Shown here piece by piece: positions 18,951 through 29,744 of a DNA stretch of 64,000 bases. Origin of the DNA: Trichomonas vaginalis G3 (lineage: Eukaryota; Parabasalia; Trichomonadida; Trichomonadidae); the NCBI RefSeq assembly GCF_026262505.1, contig NC_067208.1:7759962-7823961 (forward strand), read 5' to 3'. Each line of letters starts with the position of its first letter. The stretch's first letter is position 1. The translations under genes and the position numbers were made by a program. The notes under the pieces were generated by a model that saw only the letters and a list, made by a program, of their open reading frames with translations, made no database searches and was not told the DNA's origin.

Positions 18951-19235
18951 TCATAAATTTTCCTCAATATCTTCATCATCAGTGTTAACCCTATTGTAGT
19001 CATACTTGAAGCCATAAACTTTCTCTAACTTCTTAACGTACAATTTACATAACTTACCTTCGTCATCGTATGGTTTAATGATATAACTATTTCTATCTTT
19101 ATACACAGTCAATGAAAAGTCAACTGGTCTCGGATGTATTTGAAAGAACATGTTATGCTCAGGAAGGAAGAATAAATGTTTAAATGTATGTTTGTTATAT
19201 GTTTTGATTTGTATGAGTTGCTTTTGTTCTGTCAT
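18951..19235 (-). CDS. Small element B protein, unknown (left copy)
   Basis: A 94-residue protein starting at the ATG at 19235; the longer upstream frame is AT-rich leader and is not favoured. Basic N terminus, central hydrophobic-aromatic segments (FLPEHNMFFQIHPRP), acidic C terminus. A T-rich TTTTTATTT box precedes the ATG by about 10 bases. The identical gene lies at 34823-35107 in the right arm. No family recognised. Confidence 0.55.
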   Translation of the reverse strand: MTEQKQLIQIKTYNKHTFKHLFFLPEHNMFFQIHPRPVDFSLTVYKDRNSYIIKPYDDEGKLCKLYVKKLEKVYGFKYDYNRVNTDDEDIEENL

Positions 19236-19320
19236 TACATCCAAATAAAAATTTTTAGTAAAATAAAAAATAAACTTAAAATAAATGATATCACCACCCT
19301 CACACGTATGAAAACATAGC

Positions 19321-19369
19321 ACAAAAATAAATTTAGGTGAAGTGGTGAGATCTCACCTCTTTTTTCACC
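19321..19369. repeat. Palindrome repeat unit 1 (GGTGAGATCTCACC)
   Basis: One of five copies in B of a perfect 14-bp palindrome flanked by AGGTGAA on one side and CTTTTTTCACC on the other. It lies between two minus-strand genes. Confidence 0.8.
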
Positions 19370-19386
19370 CTGTTGAATTCATTGCT

Positions 19387-19631
19387 TTATAACTCTCTTC
19401 CTTTCTCCAACTCTTCTAACTTCTTCTTAAGTTCAGCAATGTTGTCCTCATGAAGTTTAATTTCCTTAATATACCTTCTCTATCTAATGGTTGCTTTATC
19501 TTTCTAAACTGAACTCTACCATCCTTCATAGTATGAATGTAAAAACCTTCTGGAATAGTTCCTGATTTAATGTATTCTACCAAAAACTTTTGTTTCATTG
19601 CTTCAGTGACTTTATTTGTCATTTCAATCAA
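19387..19631 (-). pseudogene. Small coiled-coil gene of B (left copy, broken)
   Basis: Left-arm counterpart of the open 34434-34670 gene. The copy here looks broken near its C terminus. The protein is basic with a short leucine-rich helix at the end. Confidence 0.5.
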
Positions 19632-19670
19632 ATAAAAATTTTAATATTAAATAAAAATAACGTTATTTTT

Positions 19671-20111
19671 TCAGTAAGGAAACGCAGGAGTTTTACGATT
19701 TATTTGAGGAGTAGGTTCTGGTTTAAATGTTGGAGTCGGTTTAGGAGTTGACTTTTGAACAGGAGTTTGTACTTCCATAGGTTCAGGAGTCATTGAAGGT
19801 TTTGCTTGTGAAGGTGTTGGAGTTTGTTTAACTTCAGCTACTTCAGTATTATTTACAACATTTGCTTTATTTCTTTTCAACATCATAACTGCTCCTGCTG
19901 TAGCTAGCAAACCTAGTGGGAGACCATATCTTATATAAGGACTTGACCAAATGCTATTTTTGACAGGAGCTGGTGGAACACCTAACCTTGGTGAGACTGC
20001 TCTTTGCCATTGTGCAGCTCGTAAGAAATATTCAATAGGTGCTCCATAATCGTTTGGTAAAGTTTGTTTCATAGATGGTGAAGGTTCACGAGAGCTTGAT
20101 GAAGAACTCAT
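19671..20111 (-). CDS. Membrane-anchored Pro/Thr-rich protein of B (left copy)
   Basis: A 146-residue protein. Ser-rich start, a segment to residue 60 with LRAAQWQRAVSP, one transmembrane helix at about residues 64-82 (YGLPLGLLATAGAVMML) followed by a Lys/Arg stop-transfer patch, then a Pro/Thr/Lys-rich tail of about 60 residues. It lies beside the MCP gene, as do small membrane proteins in many tailless icosahedral viruses. It may be a minor virion membrane protein (inference). An identical copy is at 33945-34385. Confidence 0.6.
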   Translation of the reverse strand: MSSSSSSREPSPSMKQTLPNDYGAPIEYFLRAAQWQRAVSPRLGVPPAPVKNSIWSSPYIRYGLPLGLLATAGAVMMLKRNKANVVNNTEVAEVKQTPTPSQAKPSMTPEPMEVQTPVQKSTPKPTPTFKPEPTPQINRKTPAFPY

Positions 20112-20186
20112 TTATAAGCTTTAAAAATAAACGTTCATCCTTTATTCCTCACTGTCGTCCGTGCTAAGTTATAGTCGTCAATCTTA

Positions 20187-21713
20187 TTATTGGATGCCAT
20201 TAGCACGCACCTGAATGGCAAAGCAACAATCCCTCATAAATCCAATAAGTGGCTTTGGTACATTTTCAGTTGCTAGTTCAATAGGTCCTTTAACAGACAA
20301 TTTGTATGTTATTGGAGCAGTAGATGTTTGACCTTGCTGGAAGCAAAAGTCCACTTCTGTTGGAAAACCACATAAGAAATGTGTGTTGTCATAGCTATCC
20401 CATTTATGTTCCACACTACCATCATCCACCAATGACCTCATAACATCTTCATTAAATCCTATCATATCATTGTTTGTATTGCAAGCGTTCGCAACCATTT
20501 CATAAAATACAGGTCCATATGATTTTTCAGGTTCTGCAGGCATATTTCCATAAGCTCCCATGGAAAGCTGAAGATATTTAAACTTAGGGTTCTCAAAATT
20601 AACATAATAGTTGTCTTTCTTTCTAAATAGTGCCCAAATACTTTTAACATTAATAGGCGTATAAGCTGCTGTAAATGTTGCACTTGAACTATCTGTATTC
20701 TTTGAGAATGAACCGTCCATAGGAATCCAATCCATAACTTTAACAGGAAAACATAAAGCCTCGTTTGTATAATGTTCTACAAGTTCTGTATAAATGTTAG
20801 GGTCTAAAGAGAATGACTTTGGATGAATGAAACATTCATTAAAATCCATCTTTGTTCGAAATAGTTGCTGGGTTACAGTTGTAATAGTAACTGTTCCACT
20901 AGCTTCTACTGCCTTCGTTATCATAGTGAATGGTTCATTCCATGGAACAAATTTATTTGTCGGTGGATTTGAATCTGAAGCAAATGCAACTTTAAGAGTT
21001 GGATTGAAAGCAATGATATCATTTACAGATATAGATGTGCATTGTAATGCGTCGCTACTGAACTTTACTTTAAGCTGAATGTTACCAGCAAATGCAGGAA
21101 TAAATCTTATAGCTTCTAATGGTAAAAACTTTCTAACAGGAATTCTTAAACGAAGCTTAAAATCAAATGATTTTCCTGCTGTAATTGGACCACTAACAAT
21201 TTGTCCTGTTCTGCATGTTCCCGAATGACTCCATACATCTTCATGTCGAGTCTTTGAGAAAACATCTACTTTCTTTATTTGTTCGGTAGTTTGTGAGTTT
21301 GAAGTTATATATGCTTCTTCTCTTGCGTTGTCTTGAGAATATACGATACGACCATTTGCAAGGATTTGATATCCAGCAACTGCATAGAAAGCGTCATCGA
21401 AACCAATCCAAAATCCTGGTGGGTTTGTTTTATTGGAACCTGAACCAATTTCTTTATCTACAATAAATTGACCTTCCATTTTATACGTAATGAATGTATT
21501 GTAAAGGTCCAACATATTTTCACCAGGAGGTGAGAGATTGAATGTTACCCATGTGTTATCTTTAGCAGTTCCAGGTTGTGATGGAATCTTTGCGTCAGAA
21601 TATTTTCTATTAGTGTCACCAATTTGAACTGCATTGTCTATGATATCGAAATATGAGCGAATCTGATGAATATGCTCTGCTGGAGTAAATTCGTTTAACT
21701 GTTCGTTCTGCAT
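20187..21713 (-). CDS. Major capsid protein of element B (double jelly roll)
   Basis: A 508-residue protein, open throughout, with the features of the Maverick major capsid protein. Its central segment FKLRLRIPVRKFLPLEAIRF followed by FAGNIQLKVKF parallels LKLRVPLSSFLIFRFLRY / WAGKISIEL in the C-element MCP, the best shared landmark between the two. The rest is beta-rich with many Asn, Thr and aromatic residues, and the length fits the family. The two capsids are otherwise quite diverged, showing two distinct lineages. The C-terminal half is duplicated in the right arm (33215-33914), ending there inside the coding region. Confidence 0.75.
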   Translation of the reverse strand: MQNEQLNEFTPAEHIHQIRSYFDIIDNAVQIGDTNRKYSDAKIPSQPGTAKDNTWVTFNLSPPGENMLDLYNTFITYKMEGQFIVDKEIGSGSNKTNPPGFWIGFDDAFYAVAGYQILANGRIVYSQDNAREEAYITSNSQTTEQIKKVDVFSKTRHEDVWSHSGTCRTGQIVSGPITAGKSFDFKLRLRIPVRKFLPLEAIRFIPAFAGNIQLKVKFSSDALQCTSISVNDIIAFNPTLKVAFASDSNPPTNKFVPWNEPFTMITKAVEASGTVTITTVTQQLFRTKMDFNECFIHPKSFSLDPNIYTELVEHYTNEALCFPVKVMDWIPMDGSFSKNTDSSSATFTAAYTPINVKSIWALFRKKDNYYVNFENPKFKYLQLSMGAYGNMPAEPEKSYGPVFYEMVANACNTNNDMIGFNEDVMRSLVDDGSVEHKWDSYDNTHFLCGFPTEVDFCFQQGQTSTAPITYKLSVKGPIELATENVPKPLIGFMRDCCFAIQVRANGIQ

Positions 21714-21740
21714 GTATTTACTTCAGATAAAAATATCTAT

Positions 21741-22166
21741 TTACTTCATTATTCTCACTCTTCTTCTTGGCATTCGTGGTGGAAGTTGTTTCTTGACATT
21801 TTCAATGAACTGTACATTCTCTTTTGTCTCAACTTCTTTCACTGGTGGGTCAGGGTTCTTTGACTCGGTTTGCTTTTCAATGAAATTCACGAACTTTGCA
21901 ATAAGCTCTTGGTTCGTTATTGAAAGAACATCTGGCTTCTTTTCTTCTGTTCTATTGACTTTTCAGTTTGAATAGAAGGTTTTATATGGGCTTCACCTCG
22001 GTGCCATACACCTTAATGTTGTCGCTTCTGCATTCGCTAATGGAACCTTTCTTTTTCTTACGTATATTTTACCATCTTTACTCTGACTTACGTAATAGAA
22101 AGGATGTTGTATTCCTCTTGCGTCATTTAATATAATAGACTCTCGCTCTGATTTTGACAAGCTCAT
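21741..22166 (-). pseudogene. Small basic element B gene, fossil
   Basis: Protein-like minus-strand sequence from the ATG at 22166 to a TAA at 21741. The start is MSLSKSERESI with a basic region; the distal part is Lys/Glu/Pro-rich and ends in an Arg-rich patch (PPRMPRRRVRIMK). It looks broken. It lies immediately upstream of the MCP gene on the same strand. Family unknown. Confidence 0.45.
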
Positions 22167-22226
22167 TTTACATCGGTTAAAGTTTTAATTTTTTTTTATC
22201 TGCAGTCAAATGACTCAGACAAGTCT

Positions 22227-22466
22227 ATGGACAAGACCCAAGGGGTCATAGATGTTGAAGCATTGAAGAAAGAAATTCGTGAGCAAATTTTATCCGAACT
22301 GAAGGAACAAAAACAAGAACAAAAGCCAGAGAGACCAAAGAGAAAACTTAGTGAAAAACAACTTGCTGCATTAGCTGCTGGAAGACAAAAGAACCCACTG
22401 CTGGCGAAGAAAGCTAGAGAAGAAGCTGAAGCAAAAGCTAAAGAAGCTGAAGCAAAGAAAGAGTAA
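22227..22466 (+). CDS. Small helical Lys/Glu/Ala-rich protein
   Basis: A 79-residue protein divergent from the 21741-22166 gene. Nearly all of it is predicted helix, with EIREQILSEL and then Lys/Arg- and Ala/Glu-rich repeats (EAEAKAKEAEAKKE). It is likely DNA- or capsid-associated because of its charge, but no family is recognised. The next gene follows after 24 bases. Confidence 0.5.
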   Translation: MDKTQGVIDVEALKKEIREQILSELKEQKQEQKPERPKRKLSEKQLAALAAGRQKNPLLAKKAREEAEAKAKEAEAKKE

Positions 22467-22490
22467 ATGGTTTATTTTTATCCGAATTAA

Positions 22491-23348
22491 ATGTATAGAC
22501 AAATACCTTTATCTGTTGCGTTCAGTAGTGAAAACCCTGACGTCAAAATAAAGGGGAACAGAGTAACGTTTAAGTTTCCAACAGACTGGATTGTGAACAT
22601 AAATGAAGAGAAGTACATTGGCATAACATCTATGTATATAACACGTGCATTTAGGAAAGTTGACTTTATACTTCAAGTCGAGATAGAAAATGACGAACAG
22701 TCTTTAAGCGCCCAAAACATTCACATATACAAATACTTTAAAGACGATACAACTTTACAAGAATGTATGATTTCATTTAATGAAATGTTCGAGAAAAAGT
22801 TCAACATTGAAGTACAAACTTTACAGCCTTTACGTGAGTTTTTTGCACAACTGAAAGAAGAAGGTAGTCAGCCACAACTTATAGACTTTCATTATGAATT
22901 TAATGAAAATGAAGATGGAACACATGACTGTCAGTTTGTTGTATATTCACCATTCAATGAAGTCGCTAAAGAGAAAGAAAATCCATTACGTATAAGATTT
23001 CAAATCTCTGAACCAAGTGATGATTTCAAGAATGTTTTCAATTATGATGCAATGCTTCCGAGGAAAAATGAATTTTCAAAGATTGTAACACCTGGCATTT
23101 GGGATAGAAAGCAAGCTATATTATATTCAAACTTAAGTAAGGGAGTTGAAAATGAGTTCATTGGTCATACAAGAACTTCACCACTTCCTAACCCTAAATA
23201 CTATAAATTAACTGGCTTCAATCGTGAGTTTTGGATAGACATGTTCTCCACTCATGACCATAACTGCCCAGTGTTCTTACCTCCAGACCATAAGGACTGT
23301 CTCTACATTGAAGCACAACTCTTAAACTCTACCATCGCAGTATTGTAA
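22491..23348 (+). CDS. Putative minor capsid (penton-like) protein of B
   Basis: A 285-residue, beta-rich protein starting at the ATG at 22491, about 15 bases after a TTTTTATCC box. The N terminus (IPLSVAFSSENPD, VTFKFPTDW, YIGITSMYI) shows alternating hydrophobic strands. There are no catalytic motifs, signal or membrane segments. Size and strand pattern fit a single-jelly-roll penton or minor capsid protein, and the gene lies close to the MCP. The assignment is by context; a profile search against virophage and Polinton penton models would decide it. The frame is fully open. Confidence 0.4.
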   Translation: MYRQIPLSVAFSSENPDVKIKGNRVTFKFPTDWIVNINEEKYIGITSMYITRAFRKVDFILQVEIENDEQSLSAQNIHIYKYFKDDTTLQECMISFNEMFEKKFNIEVQTLQPLREFFAQLKEEGSQPQLIDFHYEFNENEDGTHDCQFVVYSPFNEVAKEKENPLRIRFQISEPSDDFKNVFNYDAMLPRKNEFSKIVTPGIWDRKQAILYSNLSKGVENEFIGHTRTSPLPNPKYYKLTGFNREFWIDMFSTHDHNCPVFLPPDHKDCLYIEAQLLNSTIAVL

Positions 23349-23376
23349 AATCTACGCTAGCTTTATTTTTATCACG

Positions 23377-23457
23377 AATGACCTCATTTCTGACAAAAAT
23401 AAATGACCTCATTCATGATCTCATGACCTCATTGCTGACAAAAATAAATGACCTCAG
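23377..23457. repeat. Short direct repeats in a convergent gap
   Basis: AATGACCTCATT followed by CTGACAAAAATA occurs twice, with further AATGACCTCA and CATGACCTCA copies between and after. It fills the gap between the 22491 gene and the convergent polymerase locus. Confidence 0.7.
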
Positions 23458-26400
23458 AACTTCAACTTACGAATAAAGCTTGTTTTAGTCGTTATTGAGA
23501 AGTTAAACTTTTCAGCAAAGCAAGGACTAGAAGACTTACATAAGTCAAATCCAATCTCTTGACCGTCATAAAGTGCTTTATATAACTTCATAACACTGAA
23601 CTCAGAGTCTTTGTCAAATTTTCCTTGCGGAACCATTAAACCTTTATCTTCATCATAGAAACACTGAACAGAGTCAGGAAACATTTCATTAGCGGTTAAA
23701 GCAATAACATCTTGCTTCACGCCTTTCATTCTGCAGTGAAATGCAACTTCATTTAAATCGTTAGTGAGTAAGTCTATGTAAGTCTTCTTTCCACAAAATA
23801 TTGACTTGTATGCTAAACTTTGTTTTCCAGGTGTTATTTCTGCAAAGTCGCTATGAAATTGACCAAGGTTTTTACCAATGAGAACTCTTCCATAACGTTT
23901 CTCAAACTCTTCAGCTAAACGAGGGATATCTTCATTGTAGAGATGCATACTGTCCGTATCGCTATAAAAGATGTCCATTCCTAAGTCTCAGCAGTACAGA
24001 ATACTTCACACATTATTCTCTTCGACATGATAGAATATTTACACCAAGTGGACAGAAGTTAAAGTGTCTGCAAATGCTTTTCGTTAGCTTGAAAATAGTT
24101 TTATCTGAACCATCCAAACCTTCGAACTTCACTATATGGTTGTAGTTTCTGATGGCATATCTTATAGCATCTTTGTCATCTACTATGGTTATTTTTGACT
24201 CAATAGGAGATAGAATAGTTTTGCCATAAATACTGTTCAGAATGAGCTTTATATTTTCTTGCAAAGGATTTCCTTCTTTCTTATACTTTAACCTTAACTC
24301 AAACAACTTCTTTACTTCATCTCTTATTCTAATATCTCTGTTTCCATCGTAATAGTATCCTTGCAACACTTCACATTTGACACCTTGATATTTTATGAGG
24401 TCTTGTAATGTTATATGGTCAACATACATTAAACAGCAAGTGTTTGAACTTCTGGGAACGTTAAGTTCTGGATTTAGTTCAGGGTCACAAACTATTAAAG
24501 GAAAGTGTCTATGTATTCCAATCTCTGTTATCTTAATGAGAACAAAGAAGCCAGACATAAACTTTTCACCAATGGGTTCCTTTTGGTCGTCATCGAATAA
24601 ATGTCTCATGAGATACTCTGTGCTTAACATCTCATCCTTCATAACCTTTGGAATTCCTTCTAAAGTATAAAGTCTTGCTATAGCTGATGGATATAATGAA
24701 ACAGCGTCGAAGTCAGCAATGAGTTTCTTTTCGCTCTTTTGTTTCATGTTATCTGACAACATACATCTTCCACCTTGAATGCATCTCGAAATAAATTCTC
24801 TTGGTTTATTTGAGAGGTCATATAAATTTCCATTCGGGAAGTACACTCTGTTCTCAAATAATTTGTTAGCAATTGAACAAATACTAACGTAGTCATAAAC
24901 GTTTAAATCAAACTCTTTCAATAAGTCATTGCGGAACTTTACAAAACCTTCTCTTAAAATTCTTACATCTTGTTTGCAATAAAATGTGCTATATTTTTCT
25001 AAGTCGAAGTGGTTTCATCTATTCTGCAACCTTTGATGGAATCTATGTTTTTCATGAATGTATCTGCATCCTGGATAAACTTACATGCTTCAGAAATGAC
25101 ACCAGTTCTGTTGTCATTTGCTAACAAAGTACTGCTGTAGTAGTTATATGGAAATACTTCTTTCGGTCCTGTTTGTAAGTTAAACATAGCAGGAAATAGT
25201 TTAAGCTTCTTATTTATAACACTGTAAGAGTCTTTTATAATAATTGCCCTTCCTTTATATAAGCCAGTTATTTGCATTGTTCGTGAACCTTTAATGATGG
25301 GAGTTCCTTTCACTTCTGTCATGTGTCTTAAGATGAAGTTTATATCATAACTGAGGTTATGGAAATATATTAAACTCTTGTCAGGAAGTCGTTCCAAAAA
25401 TTCTGTTGCACAGTTCTGACCCCAAATGCTTTCACTCACTGAACCATCTTCACTGTCATAACAGATGTTAAAAGCTTTATGAAAGCCATCGGTACTACAC
25501 TCAAAGTCAGCAAAGAAAACGTGCTCAGGAATGAACTTGCACTTATTTTTATTTACTTCTTTTGACTCGGCTTTCTTCTTCAGTTGTACACAATACTTTG
25601 GAGCATATGTCAAATCTTTAAATGGTGCAAGGTTCTGTTTATATAAGTCAGTCGTATATGTGAAAAGTTCTCCATAAGAAATAGGTTCGAAATATTTGCA
25701 CTCCCACAATGTTTTCATAACATCCCATAGGGTTGTTCTATCATAACGAACTACATATTTATCTTCTCTCTTTGTATAAATCTTCATCTGTTTCTCAATG
25801 TTCATTCCACCACACTCCTTCAAGATTTCTATATTTGCGAATGAAATATGTTGTCATTGGAAGTCTTTCGTTTAGCATGTAGTGGTCTTCAACAAGAAGT
25901 AAGTCAATAGTTAACAGTTTCACATTCTTTTGGTATGTATCTCTTTATTTCATTATGTCTTGAGTCATTGAAATAACCAATGGTAACATTAAATGCTATA
26001 CCTGTTGCGTCAGAAATTTCTTGTACTTTACTTTGAGGAAAGTCTCTAACACGAATGACTTCTCTCATGTGGTCAATAGTTTCTTCATTTACTCCAGCCT
26101 GAATGCAAGCATAAACGAAACAATTGTCTTCTGTCATAAGTGTTGCAGTTCTTTTGTTCAGTTCATTGAAGATTTGGTAGCGTTCAAGATTTATAGGTAA
26201 TGTGCAAAGATACTTCCAGAACTGACCGCTTCTCTTCTTATAAAACTTCTTTTCACCATTATCTTTCCAAAAGCTTTCTATAAGTGCTGGGTTTCCTGTT
26301 TGCTTAAGAGCTTCCAAAATGGCTTTCTGGTCATTTGTCAGTGTGCTTTCATCTCTATATGGTCTCTTTTTTGGTTTGCCTTTCTTTACATCTGACATCG

Positions 26401-27264
26401 TTAAGCCTTCATATTCTGTTAAATCATACATCTTTATTTCAGTAAGATTCTTTATGTTTGTCAAGAAGAAGTCATAGTGCATTTCAACAATACCTGCAGC
26501 ATTTGCTTCTATCTCTGATATAAAGTTCTCCTTCAAGAGCTGATGTAGTAATGTTCCAATATTATTGAGGTTTAACGTAGAACATTCATACTTTCCACCA
26601 AGTTTATAACATACCATCCATCTCTGTTGTGAGTTTATTTTAATCTTCTCTAAGAGTCTCATGAAAACCTTACCGAAATGTTTGTGTAAGTAGTCTCTGT
26701 TTGGTTCATCTAAAGCTTCGATGTTAAAGTCAATGAGTCTATTGCCTGTCTTCACATTCTCTTCCTATTCTCTTCATCTTTCTTTAACCATCTCTCACCT
26801 TCTTTTGGTTTGTCGTCAATGGAATGAATGACATCGTTAGCTTTGCGAACTTGTTCTATAGCACTTTTAAACATCTCTCTTCTCTGTTGTTTCAGTGTGT
26901 CGTCTCTTCTTCTTGTTTCACCAACGTTTGCATTTGTTATGTCAAACATCTCACGCCTTACTTCATGAGAAAGAGCTTTACGAGTATGACCAACGTTCGC
27001 ATTTGTTATGTCAAACATCTCACGCCTTACTTCATGAGGTATTGAACGTCTATGATATAAGTCAATAGCAACGTCATTTAAAGGAAATGCTCTTGCATTT
27101 ATGAACTCATGAATTCTATCATAAGTTATTTCACCATTGTAGTCATTGAGAATGTCAGCGAGTGCTTTTTTGTTTGTCGCGTAATGTTTTGCAACTTCTA
27201 TGTTAGCTTCTGTTAGAAGTTGTTTTATTTCCGAGTGTTCTAACTTAGACAACTTCCGATACAT
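23454..27264 (-). pseudogene. Family B DNA polymerase locus of element B, fossil
   Basis: A long minus-strand locus with clear hallmarks of a protein-primed-type family B polymerase: exonuclease motif FFADFECS with YFHNLSYDINF near 25350-25520, palm motif A DFDAVSLYPSA near 24700, motif B LILNSIYGK near 24225 and motif C YSDTDS near 23955. The N-terminal region (26752-27264) contains a 69-bp direct duplication that repeats HEVRREMFDITNANVG. The locus looks broken, with several breaks. In Polintons this enzyme copies the element. The sequence differs clearly from the polymerase of element A. Whether the N-terminal region was once a separate gene cannot be settled here. Confidence 0.88.
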
Positions 27265-27354
27265 CTTTAGTAGGAAATAAAAAAATATTTTTTGAAAAAA
27301 TTAGATTAGATTTTTTTAAATTATTTTTCAAAATAATTTAATATTTTTATTTTA

Positions 27355-27828
27355 ATGAAACACATGCAAGATTGCAAGTTCTTTTCATACAATGCTCTCG
27401 CTACTGTCATCAAGAATGAGTTCAATGGTGCTTCAAACGTTAATGTTATCTTTAACAAGAAGTTTGTGAAAGAATCTAAGTTTGGTCAGTATGTCAGACC
27501 ATTAGCTATTGTCATTGACCGCAAACGTTATACTTCACAAGAGTTAGCAGTAGTTTTGAAACAAAAGAGTTTCTTCGTGAATGTCAAAGATACTCATTAT
27601 ACTGTCATAAAGAACTCTAACATTGACTTCTTCAGTATTGCTTTAAATCTTTCCGAACAGAAAGAATATAAGAAGGGTGAAACAAATGTGAAATATTATT
27701 CTTCATCTTTGAAGACAATAACGAACAAAGATGTTATACAGAAATTCTTACCAAAGGTTGAAGAAGCTTCTATTGACATTGACGAAGGAAGTGAAATGGT
27801 TGAAGAAATAGACCCTGAAGCTATTTAA
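27355..27828 (+). CDS. Element B protein beside the polymerase, unknown
   Basis: A 157-residue protein divergent from the polymerase locus, starting after a TATTTTTATTTTA leader. It is basic and aromatic through residue 120 and ends in an acidic tail (SIDIDEGSEMVEEIDPEAI). Its counterpart by position and tail in A is the gene at 7444-7863 next to the helicase. A DNA-binding replication accessory is a reasonable guess, not shown. No motif proves a family. Confidence 0.5.
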   Translation: MKHMQDCKFFSYNALATVIKNEFNGASNVNVIFNKKFVKESKFGQYVRPLAIVIDRKRYTSQELAVVLKQKSFFVNVKDTHYTVIKNSNIDFFSIALNLSEQKEYKKGETNVKYYSSSLKTITNKDVIQKFLPKVEEASIDIDEGSEMVEEIDPEAI

Positions 27829-28262
27829 GCAAAAATATATTTTTGAATAACTGATGGTGTCACCACGTCACCATGTCACCAGGTTAATTAACTTCTCTGA
27901 AAAATGATGACAACATGACATTTTGACAATACAGCAGGATTAATGCAAAAATGAATGTTATCGTTAATGTTATCGTTTATGTTATCGTTAATGTTATCAG
28001 TGTCGAACATAATTGACATGGAGCATTTATGTTATCGTTAATGTTATCGTTTATGTTATCGTTAATGTTATCGTTAATGTTATCAGTGTCGAACATAATT
28101 GACATAGGATTCATGACTTCTTCGTAAATGAGTGTAAATATAGCACAAAAATAATTTTTAGGTGAAGAGGTGAGATCTCACCCGTTTTTTCACCTCTTTT
28201 TTCACCTCATTCTCTCTTCGTTAATGTTGTCGTGACTTCATCGTTAATGTTGTCGTGACTTC
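27829..28262. repeat. Minisatellite island in B
   Basis: This 430-base gap between convergent genes holds two blocks of a 12-bp unit close to ATGTTATCGTTA (27955-28000 and 28030-28085), each followed by CAGTGTCGAACATAATTGACAT, then palindrome repeat unit 2 (28143-28205), then a 24-bp unit TCGTTAATGTTGTCGTGACT repeated twice up to 28262. There is no gene. Confidence 0.8.
28143..28205. repeat. Palindrome repeat unit 2 (GGTGAGATCTCACC)
   Basis: The palindrome is at 28169-28182, followed by two TTTTTTCACC units. It is downstream of the KilA-N gene that ends at 28261. Confidence 0.8.
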
Positions 28263-29046
28263 ATTCTTCCTCTTTGAAGTTATCGAAATATTCTGTTATT
28301 TTTTCCTTCAGTAATGTTAAGTCTTCTTTGAATGTAAGTATTGTGCAACCTTTGATGTCATAGTGTGTTTGAGGAAGAGTATTTTTGACAATTTCCTTTA
28401 TTTGCTCATTCGGTGTCATTGAAATCGGTAAGTTTTCACGATAGAACCAGTTTCTGTCAGATTTATATATTTTAGCTAAGTCATAAAAGCTCTTGTTGTT
28501 TCTTCTGACTAAATGCAACATAACCATATCTTTATCTTCTTCTTTCTCCAATTCTTCAGTATATATCATATACCTATAACTCTTTTCCTTTCCTTTTGGT
28601 ACTGAACGTGGTATTCTTTTCTGTATGCTTTTGTCTTTGGATTCAATGACTTCATCTTTTGCTTTATATAGTTCATCTAACATCATGAAAATATAACAAG
28701 CATAACGAGGTGAAGCCCACATTGCTACAGCGTTTACTAAAAGTCTATGAACATAATAACCTTTCAAACAAGGAGCCAAATTCTTGCGATTTTCATACGG
28801 AATCTCTTCATTCTGCAAAGCAATCATATGAGGAAATTCTTCTAAAAGTTCTTTTGTCTGTTGGTTTTCAAACCAATGATATGCTTGCTTTGTAGAACGA
28901 AGAGCATTCATTATACTTTGCATTTGGTACATATCGTCTTTGACTGAACGAATGAGACGTAACTGTTTGTTATACTGTATGTACTCGTATTCTTCATTTA
29001 TGGCTTCATGAACGATAGCAGTTGTTGTGTTCTCTGATGTTGACAT
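28261..29046 (-). CDS. KilA-N domain protein
   Basis: A 261-residue protein starting at the ATG at 29046. Residues 45-130 match the KilA-N fold, with the hallmark GYYVHRLLVNAVAMWASPRYA followed by a Leu-rich helix. KilA-N is a DNA-binding domain found in phage antirepressors and in large DNA viruses, often fused to other domains. The C-terminal half is charged and helical and may be a second, unrecognised domain. The frame is open. Its upstream leader is shared almost exactly with the KilA-N gene at 29744, so the two are probably duplicates that diverged. A regulatory or virus-host role is inferred. Confidence 0.75.
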   Translation of the reverse strand: MSTSENTTTAIVHEAINEEYEYIQYNKQLRLIRSVKDDMYQMQSIMNALRSTKQAYHWFENQQTKELLEEFPHMIALQNEEIPYENRKNLAPCLKGYYVHRLLVNAVAMWASPRYACYIFMMLDELYKAKDEVIESKDKSIQKRIPRSVPKGKEKSYRYMIYTEELEKEEDKDMVMLHLVRRNNKSFYDLAKIYKSDRNWFYRENLPISMTPNEQIKEIVKNTLPQTHYDIKGCTILTFKEDLTLLKEKITEYFDNFKEEE

Positions 29047-29079
29047 TACTGTCTTTACATACAAGATAAAAATTTTTGT
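29047..29079 (-). promoter_or_regulatory. Duplicated leader of KilA-N gene 1
   Basis: Immediately upstream of the ATG the minus strand reads a TTTTTATCTT box, then TATGTAAAGACAGTA. The same arrangement precedes the ATG at 29744. This supports TTTTTATC as an element promoter or initiator. Confidence 0.6.
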
Positions 29080-29133
29080 TAGGAAAAAATTAGCGTTATT
29101 TTCTGACTTTCACAAAAGACAAAAATAAACGCT

Positions 29134-29744
29134 TTACATGTATTTTTCAGCAACTTCGTCAAATAATTTTATAGCTTTATCTATCTCATCTACTTCAAAC
29201 GTTTCTTTACCTTTTATGGGAGCACCATACATTTTCTCAAACTTTTCGAGTAGTTCTGTTTCTGCGGCTCTCATATCATTAACGAACACAACTTGACTCT
29301 ATTGACTGTACTGTCATATCTTTGAGTTATATTATATGTTCTTCCTATCTTATATCTCTTTGTATTGAAGTCCTTCGGTTTCTGAACGATGTAAAGTAAG
29401 CCTTCACTGCAACGTTCCGTATCGAATGAACCATAAGTTATGAAGTTATATCCAACAACAGGGTCAATCCACAGAAGAATTATTGGTATAAGACTTTTGT
29501 CAATGAGATATGCTGTAGTTCCATAGAATCTTACCGATATCATGAGCTCAGGATTTCTTGTCAAAATTTTCTGAGTAGAAGCAATTCTAACCCAGTCCTT
29601 TGTTTTCTTTCCAGAAGGTGTTATAATGTCTGACAAAGAATATTTGTTGTATTTCTTACAGTATCTTACGTTTAAATCACCAATTCTAACCACTTTGGTG
29701 TCATTGTCAATCTTTCTTACTGTTTCAAACTCAATGTTTGACAT
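29134..29744 (-). pseudogene. KilA-N plus GIY-YIG/T5orf172-like gene, fossil
   Basis: The first 100 residues carry a KilA-N domain (YSLSDIITPSGKKTKDW, LIPIILLWIDPVVGYNF). It is followed by LLYIVQKPK and YKIGRTYNITQRY, the pattern of T5orf172-type GIY-YIG nuclease domains, a fusion known from large DNA viruses and phages. The locus looks broken near its C-terminal end. No separate function beyond DNA binding or cleavage can be claimed. Confidence 0.65.

Larger units (their letters stand above)
18247..20838. repeat. Left inverted arm inside element B
   Basis: Near-identical inverted copy of 33215-35813. It contains the terminal hairpin, four small genes and the last part of the MCP gene. The match stops inside the MCP coding region, so it is longer than an ordinary terminal repeat and continues outward through the flanking DNA. 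Confidence 0.9.
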
